Shown here: positions 5,450 through 10,497 of the stretch, one piece after another
How positions within the stretch are numbered: the first letter of the stretch is position 1
Layout: every line of letters starts with the position of its first letter
Origin: a virus
Length of the DNA stretch: 21,354 nucleotides
Strand: one strand, 5' to 3'
Virus record (IMG/VR): IMGVR_UViG_3300017763_000250
Location: 1-21,354 of that record
Made by a program: the position numbers and the translations under genes
The notes under the pieces: generated by a model
Database searches by the model: none
Told to the model about the DNA's origin: nothing
Seen by the model: the letters and a program-made list of their open reading frames with translations, nothing else

Positions 5450-5479
5450 ATAGTAGTTGCGCTTGTGCAGTACTGTCAT
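5450..5479 (-). promoter_or_regulatory. Early promoter with embedded operator
   Basis: On the minus strand ATGACA (5479-5474), 18-bp spacer, TACTAT (5455-5450). The spacer carries the operator, conserved on one arm (plus-strand TGCGC-TTG-TGCAGTA at 5458-5472). The distance from -35 to operator is the same as in the exonuclease promoter. It reads toward the gene starting at 5430. Confidence 0.58.
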
Positions 5480-5481
5480 TT

Positions 5482-5496
5482 GTTACGTTACGTCAC
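5482..5496. promoter_or_regulatory. GTTACGTTACGTCAC palindromic site
   Basis: Fourteen of 15 bases match the perfect palindrome GTGACGT-A-ACGTCAC at 6210-6224 (compared in reverse complement). It begins three bases upstream of the -35 of the early promoter on the minus strand, the position of an activator site. Confidence 0.45.
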
Positions 5497-5499
5497 TTT

Positions 5500-5557
5500 G
5501 TAGGCAACTAAATGTGTATCTAGCTGCCTACGATATTGGGTAGCTGTTACGCTACCC
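5500..5557. other. Tandem hairpins after the first early gene
   Basis: Hairpin one: GGGTAGC (5538-5544), loop tgttac, GCTACCC (5551-5557), followed by TTTT on the plus strand only; the loop contains the stop codon of the minus-strand gene. Hairpin two: an 11-bp stem with one G-T pair between 5500-5510 and 5521-5531. On the minus strand neither has a T-tract, so they may be weak terminators, 3'-end protection or processing sites. On the plus strand the first could stop antisense transcription. Confidence 0.5.
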
Positions 5558-5930
5558 TTTTCTTGAGTTCTGCAACTTTCTTGGCAAGTGAGCTTTTAAC
5601 GTTGCGTTGCTTGCGTTCTGGTGTCCAAGCTTGACCATCTGTGATGATTGCGTAGACCTGACAATCAGCGTCATGTCTCTCTGCAAGATGTTCGAGTTCG
5701 ATTTCCATGTTGTCAAGCTTGCGAGTGATAGCTTCGGCTCTCATGTCGCGTCCTTCTGTTACCGCAGTCTCGAAGTCGGTGATGGTATCTGCCATCTGTT
5801 TCTTCTTGTAGAGAAGTGAATTGTAGCTAGTGTAGCAAGCATCGCGTGCCATGCTAGTCATTAAGTATTCCATATTATCACCGTTGTGATATTGAATGGT
5901 CTGTAGTTTAAGTTCAACAAGTTTAGTCAT
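5547..5930 (-). CDS. Hypothetical coiled-coil protein, first gene of the early operon
   Basis: 127 aa. The N-terminus MTKLVELKLQTIQYHNGDNMEYLMTS is followed by a long helical region with heptads (YKKKQMADTITDF, ITRKLDNMEIELEHLAERH) and a basic C-terminus (PERKQRNVKSSLAKKVAELKKRVA). Probably a coiled-coil oligomer; the basic tail could bind nucleic acid. CAGGAGAACC precedes the ATG. As the first gene after the divergent control region, and downstream of the structured leader at 5952-6089, it is likely transcribed first after entry. The family is not recognised. Confidence 0.75.
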   Translation of the reverse strand: MTKLVELKLQTIQYHNGDNMEYLMTSMARDACYTSYNSLLYKKKQMADTITDFETAVTEGRDMRAEAITRKLDNMEIELEHLAERHDADCQVYAIITDGQAWTPERKQRNVKSSLAKKVAELKKRVA

Positions 5931-5951
5931 TTCTAGGTTCTCCTGTTCTTA

Positions 5952-6089
5952 GCGAGGACCACCCTCGCAATGACGAGGAGATGCACGGAGCAGAAACGCC
6001 CAGAGGCGCTTGCAGTTTGCAAGGAGCAAAGCGAAGCGTACCTTGCAAACTGTTTCTGCCCGATGCAACGAAGGAGGAGTGCGAGGTGG
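5952..6089 (-). ncRNA. Candidate structured RNA or leader with three-way-junction fold
   Basis: GC-rich relative to its surroundings. Stems, in plus-strand coordinates: outer CCACCCTCGCA (5959-5969) with TGCGAGGTGG (6080-6089), one bulge; central TGCA-CGG-A-GCAGAAAC (5982-5997) with GTTTCTGC-CCG-A-TGCA (6052-6067), 15 bp with two bulged A; arm one CGCC-CAGA-GGCG (5997-6008); arm two CAGTTTGCAAGG (6013-6024) with CCTTGCAAACTG (6041-6052), 12 perfect bp. Purine-rich internal loops separate outer and central stems. It lies in the 5' leader of the first early gene if transcribed from the minus strand. The strand is inferred; a DNA-level role (origin, cruciform) is possible. The frames across it encode no convincing protein. 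Confidence 0.5.
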
Positions 6090-6200
6090 CCGCAGTGAAA
6101 CAGAGAGAGCATAGGTATGAGTCAACTGGCAGAACTTCAACGAAAGACCATGAAGGCCTTTGTAGTAGTCAATACCATATGCAGTAGTGAACGCCACGTA

Positions 6201-6224
6201 ACTATACTAGTGACGTAACGTCAC
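6201..6224 (-). promoter_or_regulatory. Perfect palindrome with adjacent minus-strand -10 element
   Basis: GTGACGT-A-ACGTCAC at 6210-6224, a 15-bp perfect odd palindrome. On the minus strand TAGTATAGT follows at once (TATAGT at 6206-6201), with no -35 hexamer at the right distance. That is the layout of an activator-dependent promoter with the palindrome in the -35 region. A transcript from here would carry the structured leader into the first early gene. Confidence 0.42.
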
Positions 6225-6258
6225 GTATTGACAGGTTAGTACAAACTAGTGTCCAAAT

Positions 6259-6281
6259 GGGGGGAGAGAGGGAGAGGGGGG
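6259..6281 (+). other. G-tract, potential quadruplex, upstream of terS
   Basis: Six G (6259-6264), AGAGA, three G (6270-6272), AGA, six G (6276-6281). At least four G3 runs are available with short loops, so an intramolecular G-quadruplex is possible. A second G-tract (6784-6789 and 6792-6796) lies directly after terS. A stray perfect TTGACA (6228-6233) upstream has no matching -10. Confidence 0.5.
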
Positions 6282-6324
6282 CTAGTAAATGAAACAATGG
6301 TTTAGAGTATCTCAATCCTTCTAT

Positions 6325-6353
6325 TTGAAAGACGTCATACTCTTAGCTATATG
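6325..6353 (+). promoter_or_regulatory. Sigma70-type promoter of the packaging/virion operon
   Basis: TTGAAA (6325-6330), 17-bp spacer, TATATG (6348-6353), predicting a start near 6360 and a 50-base leader to terS. The spacer begins with GACGTCAT, sharing the ACGTCA core of the palindromes at 6210 and 5482. Confidence 0.55.
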
Positions 6354-6361
6354 TTAGTAGA

Positions 6362-6381
6362 CAGCACTTAGTTAGGTGCTG
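6362..6381 (+). other. Stem-loop at the 5' end of the terS transcript
   Basis: CAGCAC (6362-6367), loop ttagttag, GTGCTG (6376-6381). It would be the first structure in the mRNA from the promoter at 6325 and has no T-tract. A 5'-end protective hairpin is the simplest reading. Confidence 0.5.
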
Positions 6382-6409
6382 CTTACAACACTAAGAAGAA
6401 GGATATGAG

Positions 6410-6784
6410 ATGCTTCCAGCTGATAAGAAACTTACTGATAAACAAATGGCTCTGGTGGATATAATGGTAGCAAAAGGATTACCACCAGCTAAAGCCGCTG
6501 TTGAAGCTGGATACGCTGAAGGTAAATCTGGATATGTCTCCGCTTACAAAGCACTGAAGACACCTCATGTGCAACAGTATATGATGCAGCGAATGAATGA
6601 AGAGTTTGGAGTTAGTGCTACTGTAGCAGTTGGTACTGTTCGTAGGTTAGCTCAGAACGCTAAGTCTGAGTACGTTCAGCTCGAGGCGAGTAAGGATTTA
6701 CTAGATAGAGCTGGGTATAAACCTATAGATCGTTCCCAAGTACAAGTCGCAGGAGATATAAAGGTTTCTATTGACCTAAGCTAG
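6410..6784 (+). CDS. terS: Terminase small subunit
   Basis: 124 aa. Recognises phage DNA and regulates the large subunit at packaging start. The N-terminal DNA-binding region LTDKQMALVDIMVAKGLPPAKAAVEAGYAEGKSGYVSAYKALKTPHVQQYM (residues 8-58) is the typical HTH of Terminase_2-like small subunits. A helical oligomerisation region follows (SATVAVGTVRRLAQNAKSEYVQLEASKDLLDRAGYKPIDRS, 69-109) and a C-terminal beta tail (VQVAGDIKVSIDLS). AGAAGG precedes the ATG at the right distance. First gene of the plus-strand operon, flanked by G-tracts on both sides. The large subunit lies 1.9 kb downstream rather than adjacent, with small genes between. Confidence 0.87.
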   Translation: MLPADKKLTDKQMALVDIMVAKGLPPAKAAVEAGYAEGKSGYVSAYKALKTPHVQQYMMQRMNEEFGVSATVAVGTVRRLAQNAKSEYVQLEASKDLLDRAGYKPIDRSQVQVAGDIKVSIDLS

Positions 6785-6887
6785 GGGGGTAGGGGGAAAA
6801 GTTAGTAGCTATGTTACTGTAATAGTCTCTCCCTCACATTATTAGTAAAAAAGGTTTGTGCATTGCCAAGAATATTTTTTGTATGCT
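6784..6887 (+). promoter_or_regulatory. Intergenic G-tract and TTGTGCATTG motif
   Basis: This 114-bp gap holds a G-tract (6784-6796) and, at 6854-6865, GTTTGTGCATTG followed by AAGAATATTTTTTG and TATGCT (6882-6887). The same 12-mer followed by a T-rich stretch occurs at 10231. It lies 34 bp before the small-protein cluster and is a candidate promoter, possibly for a modified or phage-directed polymerase. Confidence 0.48.
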
Positions 6888-6898
6888 AAGGGTTTTTT

Positions 6899-7168
6899 AT
6901 GAGGAAAGAGCATAAGAATCCGAAGGGTGGTTTAACTGCTGCTGGTAGGCGTTTTTTTAAGCGTACTGAGGGGGCTAATTTAAAGGCTCCTGTTAAGAGT
7001 GGTACTAATCCTAGGCGTGTTTCTTTTGCGGCTAGATTTGCTGGAATGAGGGGTCCGATGAAGGACGAGAAGGGGAGGCCGACTAGGAAGGCTTTGGCAT
7101 TGAAGGCTTGGGGTTTTGGCAGTGTTGAGGCTGCGCGTAATTTTGCAAGAAGGAATAGGAAGAGCTAA
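6899..7168 (+). CDS. DUF6321-like small basic protein
   Basis: 89 aa, very basic. Blocks KGGLTAAGRRFFKR (residues 9-22), LKAPVKSGTNPRRVSFAARFAGMRGPMKDEKGRPTRKALALKAWGFGS and EAARNFARRN match what I know of the DUF6321 family of marine phages and cyanophages. The function is unknown; the charge and the position between terminase genes suggest DNA or virion association. AAGGG seven bases before the ATG. It ends in a TAATG overlap with the next gene. Confidence 0.85.
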   Translation: MRKEHKNPKGGLTAAGRRFFKRTEGANLKAPVKSGTNPRRVSFAARFAGMRGPMKDEKGRPTRKALALKAWGFGSVEAARNFARRNRKS

Positions 7169-7353
7169 TGTGTTTTAGTGGTCCGAGTGCGGAGAAATTA
7201 TACAAAAGACGTAAGAAGAGTTTTGGTCCTCTTCCTTCTTTGCTTATGAAGAGTGCCAAGTCTGGTCGTAGTGCAGAGATAGCTAGTCCAGTATTTAGGG
7301 ACGTTAAGACTGAGAGACGTTCATTATTAAATCCATATAAAGGAGAGATGTAA
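7168..7353 (+). CDS. Small MCFSGPSAEK protein, 61 aa
   Basis: Starts MCFSGPSAEKLYKRRKKS, then PLPSLLMKSAKSGRSAEIASPVFRDVKTERRSLLNPYKGEM. The first ten residues closely resemble those of the small protein before the portal gene (MCFGPSRAEK at 10291), suggesting a shared N-terminal motif. C2 could be a modification or disulphide site (speculative). It begins and ends in TAATG overlaps, so its translation is probably coupled to its neighbours. Virion-associated by context; the function is unknown. Confidence 0.75.
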   Translation: MCFSGPSAEKLYKRRKKSFGPLPSLLMKSAKSGRSAEIASPVFRDVKTERRSLLNPYKGEM

Positions 7354-7487
7354 TGCCGATGGGTAAGGGGACTTATGGTTCAAAGGTTGGAAGACCTAAG
7401 AAGAAAACAATGTTGACTTCTAAGCAGAAGACATTGCCTGATGCTTTGAAGAGAAAGATTATGAAGGCTAAAAATGCAAAGGCCTAA
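7353..7487 (+). CDS. Small AT-hook-like basic protein, 44 aa
   Basis: The sequence begins MPMGKGTYGSKVGRPKKK and continues TMLTSKQKTLPDALKRKIMKAKNAKA. The opening MPMGKGTYGSK-GRP-K is one I know from many marine phages. The GRPKKK core resembles an AT-hook, so minor-groove DNA binding is plausible. About one third of residues are Lys or Arg. TAATG start overlap; its end overlaps the next gene by 14 bp. Confidence 0.75.
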   Translation: MPMGKGTYGSKVGRPKKKTMLTSKQKTLPDALKRKIMKAKNAKA

Positions 7488-7740
7488 GACTAGAATGGAT
7501 GCAATGAAAACCCTTATGAAGAAGAGGGAAGATTTGCAAGATCAGTTAGACAATCTTAGTGTTACTTCCAAGCCTACTACTTTTCTTGGCAAGGCAAAGG
7601 CAAAGATGCAAAGAAGTGTTACTGCCACTAAGGAGCAAACTAGTAAGTTTCAGAATACTAGGCGTACTTTATTAAAGAAGATTGAGGAGCTTGATACTAA
7701 GCTTGAGAAGTTTCCTGATCCAGAAAAGAGTTTTCCCTAA
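7474..7740 (+). CDS. Small coiled-coil protein, 88 aa
   Basis: Two predicted coiled-coil helices, MDAMKTLMKKREDLQDQLDNL (residues 8-28) and FQNTRRTLLKKIEELDTKLEKF (59-80), joined by a basic stretch (FLGKAKAKMQRSVTATKEQTSK). Looks like an antiparallel helical hairpin. GAAGG precedes ATG 7474; the ATG at 7495 is an alternative start. It ends in TAATG with the next gene. The function is unknown. Confidence 0.75.
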   Translation: MQRPKTRMDAMKTLMKKREDLQDQLDNLSVTSKPTTFLGKAKAKMQRSVTATKEQTSKFQNTRRTLLKKIEELDTKLEKFPDPEKSFP

Positions 7741-7907
7741 TGGCGGTTAATGCAGCTGGTAATTATACAAAGCCTAAAATGAGAAAGACTTTGTTTCAGA
7801 GAATAAAGGCAAGTGCTGTACAAGGTACGGCTGCTGGTCAATGGTCTGCTCGAAAAGCACAGTTGCTTGCCAAAGAATATAAAAAGCGTGGTGGAGGATA
7901 TAAGTAA
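7740..7907 (+). CDS. Small conserved marine-phage protein (MAVNAAGNYTKP)
   Basis: 55 aa. MAVNAAGNYTKPKMRKTLFQRIKASAVQ, then GTAAGQWSARKAQLLAKEYKKRGGGYK. The N-terminal VNAAGNYTKP and C-terminal GQWSARKAQ-LAKEYK-GGGYK are motifs I associate with a widespread uncharacterised protein of marine myo- and podoviruses. It is basic. TAATG overlaps at both ends. Confidence 0.78.
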   Translation: MAVNAAGNYTKPKMRKTLFQRIKASAVQGTAAGQWSARKAQLLAKEYKKRGGGYK

Positions 7908-8062
7908 TGGAAAGAAGAAATAGTTTGCTTAGATCAAAAGATCGCGGAAAAAAATCTAGCAAAGGTCTTTCTCCGATGTCATTGTTAAAGCTTGTTAAAT
8001 CAGAAATAAAAATATTAGAACAAAAAATAGCAACAGCTAATAAACAGTTAAAAAAGAAATAA
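7907..8062 (+). CDS. Small basic protein, 51 aa
   Basis: MERRNSLLRSKDRGKKSSKGL, then SPMSLLKLVKSEIKILEQKIATANKQLKKK: a disordered basic head and one amphipathic helix with heptad spacing (LLKLVKSEIKILEQKIATANKQL), likely a coiled coil. The start overlaps the previous stop by one base; the stop abuts the next ATG. Not recognised. Confidence 0.68.
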   Translation: MERRNSLLRSKDRGKKSSKGLSPMSLLKLVKSEIKILEQKIATANKQLKKK

Positions 8063-8299
8063 ATGAAGAAGTCACAGAAGTCATTATTAAACTGGGGAAA
8101 GCAGAAGTGGCGCACTAAGTCTGGAAAGAAGTCTAGTGAAACTGGTGAACGGTACTTACCTAGCAAGGCTATTGCTGCTCTTAGTGATTCTGAATATGCA
8201 GCCACAACCAGAGCTAAACGAAAGGGTAAGGCTTCGGGCAAACAGTTTGTAGCCCAACCCAAAAAAATTGCTAAGAAAGTAAGGAGATATAGAACATAA
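8063..8299 (+). CDS. DUF5872-like small basic protein
   Basis: 78 aa. WGKQKWRTKSGKKSSETGERYLPSKAIAALSDSEYAATTRAKRKGKASGKQFVAQPKKIAKKVRRYR matches the DUF5872 pattern (KWRTKSG-S-TGERYLP-KAI-ALS-SEYAATTRAKRKG) found in marine phages and some large eukaryotic viruses. Very basic, so nucleic-acid contact is likely, but no activity is established to my knowledge. The start directly follows the previous stop; the end forms TAATG with the next gene. Confidence 0.85.
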   Translation: MKKSQKSLLNWGKQKWRTKSGKKSSETGERYLPSKAIAALSDSEYAATTRAKRKGKASGKQFVAQPKKIAKKVRRYRT

Positions 8300-8517
8300 T
8301 GGCATGGTATATTAGAAACACTGGAGAGTTGTGGACAGGTCCAACTCATACTCTTCATGGCTTTACTTGGACTGAAGCAACTCACATGAGTTATTCCGCA
8401 AAGCTTGAGGAAGGTGAAGAGCCAGTAAAGGCTAGAACAGATAAGGGAACATTTAAAGCTGATGACCCTTCTACGCCTAACATCGATGAATCAAAGAAAA
8501 GGAAAGCAAAGAAGTGA
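8299..8517 (+). CDS. Hypothetical protein, 72 aa
   Basis: MAWYIRNTGELWTGPTHTLHGFTWTEATHMSYSAKL, then an acidic/Lys-rich C-terminus ending DESKKRKAKK. The N-terminal half has alternating hydrophobics and aromatics typical of a small beta fold; the tail is probably disordered. It starts on TAATG and ends on GTGA overlapping the next gene. The function is unknown. Confidence 0.74.
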   Translation: MAWYIRNTGELWTGPTHTLHGFTWTEATHMSYSAKLEEGEEPVKARTDKGTFKADDPSTPNIDESKKRKAKK

Positions 8518-8714
8518 GCTTTGTAAATACTTTGAAACAGGAAGATTTACGTCTTCTTCGCAACATAGTTCGTAAAGAACACTTTAAATTTTTTGCTAAA
8601 AAACACGGCAAAAGCTTTGTGACTAACTATATGGTCGATAATATTATTGACAACATTGGTCCTGAAGTTGCTGAAAATATGATTAAGCTTGGCGTTGATA
8701 AGGGATTAAGGTGA
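8514..8714 (+). CDS. Hypothetical helical protein, 66 aa (GTG start)
   Basis: MSFVNTLKQEDLRLLRNIVRKEHFKFFAKKHGK, then SFVTNYMVDNIIDNIGPEVAENMIKLGVDKGLR. Predicted all-helical. The GTG at 8514 overlaps the previous stop as GTGA, and its own stop overlaps the terminase GTG in the same way, which decides both starts. The position directly before terL might suggest a packaging accessory; there is no recognisable family. Confidence 0.74.
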   Translation: MSFVNTLKQEDLRLLRNIVRKEHFKFFAKKHGKSFVTNYMVDNIIDNIGPEVAENMIKLGVDKGLR

Positions 8715-10231
8715 TTAATTTTAAGTACAAGCCTGATGGCGATGTGCTAAAATCTTTTATGAAAGACCATACTTTCTTTCGTGGCATTAGAGGTCCAGTT
8801 GGTTCTGGCAAATCTGTTGGATGTTGCGTTGAGGTTTTTCGCAGAGCCTTAGAACAAAAGAAAGGCCCTGATGGTATTCGTAAAAGTAGATGGGCTATCA
8901 TTCGAAATACCAACCCACAACTTAGAACAACAACTATTAAGACTTGGCTCGATTGGTTTCCAGAAGCTGATTGGGGTAGGTTTCATTGGTCTGTTCCTTA
9001 TACTCATCATATTAAAAAGGGGGAGATTGACCTTGAGATTATCTTCTTAGCTTTGGATAGACCTGAAGATGTTAAGAAACTTCTATCACTTGAATTAACA
9101 GGGGTATGGATTAATGAAGCAAGAGAAATACCAAAATCTATTATTGATGCTTGTACTATGCGTGTCGGTCGTTTTCCTTCAATGCGTGATGGAGGCCCTT
9201 CTTGGACAGGTGTAATTGCAGATACTAACGCACCAGAAGAAGATCACTGGTGGCCTATTATGTCAGGCGAAGTTCCTATTCCAGACCATATTCCTAGAGA
9301 GCAAGCTAAGATGTTAGTAAGGCCAGACAATTGGTCTTTTTTTACGCAACCCTCTGCAATGGTTGAAAAGAAAGATGAAGAAGGGGAGATTCTTGATTAT
9401 TTAAATAATAAGCAAGCTGAGAATTGTAAGAACATGCTTGCAAATTACTATTCTAATCTTATTAGAGGTAAGACAAAATCATGGATAGATGTATATGTGA
9501 TGAATCGTTTAGGTCACATACAAGATGGAAAGCCAGTATACCCTATGTTTGCACCAGAAGTTCACATTGCAAAAGAAGAAATACCAGTAGCAGCCAACGT
9601 CCCTGTATATGTTGGCGTAGACTTTGGCTTAACACCAGCCGCAGTTCTTGGGCAGAAAGTACGAGGTCGATGGTATTTGCAATCAGAAATTGTAGCCGTA
9701 GACATGGGCATCGTTCGTTTTGCAGAAGTTCTTAGACAAGAATTATCTACAAGATTTGTTGCTGCTTCTGAAGTAATTATTTATGGCGATCCTTCTGGTG
9801 ACTTTAGAGCGCAAACAGATGAATCTACTCCCTTTCATATTTTGCGCGGTGCTGGCTTGAGGGCGTTTCCAGCTCCCTCCAACTCTGTTGATCTTCGATT
9901 AGAATCGGTTTCCTCCCAATTAACGAAGATGGTCGATGGTAAGTCAGCACTTTTAATAGATAGGCGTTGTCCTCAACTCATTAAGGGTTTTGAGGGTGGT
10001 TACGCCTATAAGCGTATGGAAGTTTCTGGTGAAAGATACGCTGACAAACCAGATAAGAATATGTTTTCTCACGTTCATGATGCAGCTCAATACTTGTTTC
10101 TTGGAGCTGGGGAGGGTAGAGCTTTATTAAATACACAAAAACCAGCGAGAGCTTTTGTAGCTGGCCGCAACTTTGATGTATTTAAGAAAAGTCCGAAGCA
10201 GCGCAAACAAAGTGTTTGGGCTAGAATGTAG
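8711..10231 (+). CDS. terL: Terminase large subunit
   Basis: 506 aa. DNA-packaging ATPase and nuclease that docks on the portal. Walker A is GPVGSGKS (residues 28-35). Walker B-like is GVWINEA (131-137), with N-E in place of D-E. An adaptor-like motif follows (GVIADTNAPEED, 167-178). The RNase H-like nuclease domain shows VGVDFG (D304), IIYGDPSGD (D360) and HVHDAAQY (D457). The length is normal for podovirus terminases. It starts at GTG in a 4-bp GTGA overlap. The stop is followed directly by the TTGTGCATTG motif that precedes the portal module. Confidence 0.95.
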   Translation: MINFKYKPDGDVLKSFMKDHTFFRGIRGPVGSGKSVGCCVEVFRRALEQKKGPDGIRKSRWAIIRNTNPQLRTTTIKTWLDWFPEADWGRFHWSVPYTHHIKKGEIDLEIIFLALDRPEDVKKLLSLELTGVWINEAREIPKSIIDACTMRVGRFPSMRDGGPSWTGVIADTNAPEEDHWWPIMSGEVPIPDHIPREQAKMLVRPDNWSFFTQPSAMVEKKDEEGEILDYLNNKQAENCKNMLANYYSNLIRGKTKSWIDVYVMNRLGHIQDGKPVYPMFAPEVHIAKEEIPVAANVPVYVGVDFGLTPAAVLGQKVRGRWYLQSEIVAVDMGIVRFAEVLRQELSTRFVAASEVIIYGDPSGDFRAQTDESTPFHILRGAGLRAFPAPSNSVDLRLESVSSQLTKMVDGKSALLIDRRCPQLIKGFEGGYAYKRMEVSGERYADKPDKNMFSHVHDAAQYLFLGAGEGRALLNTQKPARAFVAGRNFDVFKKSPKQRKQSVWARM

Positions 10232-10268
10232 TTTGTGCATTGAGATTTATTTCTTTTTGTGCTTACGA
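10231..10268 (+). promoter_or_regulatory. Second copy of the GTTTGTGCATTG motif, before the portal module
   Basis: GTTTGTGCATTG (10231-10242), identical over 12 bases to 6854-6865, followed by a T-rich stretch and TTTTTGTGCTTACG. It begins at the last base of the terL stop and lies 50 bp before the next start. Neither copy makes a good sigma70 promoter by itself. Confidence 0.48.
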
Positions 10269-10290
10269 AAGATAACACAAGGAGATAGTT

Positions 10291-10497
10291 ATGTGTTTTG
10301 GTCCAAGTAGAGCAGAGAAGCAAACGGCTGTAACTCAACGCATGGAAGCTGATGAGTCTCAAAGACAAGAAGCTGAAAAACGAGCAATGCAAAAACGTGA
10401 AGATATTCAAGAAGCAGTAATGAAAAGAGGTTCCGCTAGAACCAGAAGGTCTTTATTTTCTGCTGGTCGCGGTGGATTTTTAGGTAGGTTTGACTAA
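10291..10497 (+). CDS. Small MCFGPSRAEK protein before portal (gp7.3-position)
   Basis: 68 aa. N-terminus MCFGPSRAEK; a charged helix follows (QRMEADESQRQEAEKRAMQKREDIQEAVMKRG, residues 16-47); the C-terminus is Arg/Gly-rich, RTRRSLFSAGRGGFLGRFD. The ending SLF-G-GGFLGRF resembles the small virion or tail-assembly proteins encoded just before the T7-like portal. The N-terminus resembles that of the 61-aa protein at 7168. AAGGAG precedes the ATG. Ends in TAATG with the portal gene. Confidence 0.75.
   Translation: MCFGPSRAEKQTAVTQRMEADESQRQEAEKRAMQKREDIQEAVMKRGSARTRRSLFSAGRGGFLGRFD

Noticed and set aside
5952-6089. A phi29-type packaging RNA, because of the three-way junction
   Set aside because: pRNA is known with phi29-like packaging motors; this phage has a T7-like portal and a two-subunit terminase. 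The shape similarity alone is not evidence.
5981-6187. 68-codon plus-strand ORF across the same region, with an AAGGAGG inside
   Set aside because: It runs against the local operon, lacks an SD at its ATG, and its sequence mirrors the repeat arms; the AAGGAGG lies in an internal loop of the fold.
5949-6197. 82-codon minus-strand ORF across the GC-rich fold
   Set aside because: Composition is unlike the other proteins of the window (rich in Arg, Leu, Pro, Cys), it has no ribosome site, and it follows the inverted repeats; explained better by RNA or DNA structure.
6117-6218. 33-codon plus-strand ORF starting MSQLAELQRK
   Set aside because: No adequate ribosome site, ends inside the palindrome, and no supporting family; too weak to call.
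6228-6256. Promoter from the perfect TTGACA at 6228
   Set aside because: No -10-like hexamer at 15-19 bp; the TTGAAA-17-TATATG at 6325 fits better.
7774-8385. 203-codon minus-strand ORF
   Set aside because: Antisense to three well-supported overlapping small genes; Phe/Leu-rich shadow of Lys-rich coding sequence.
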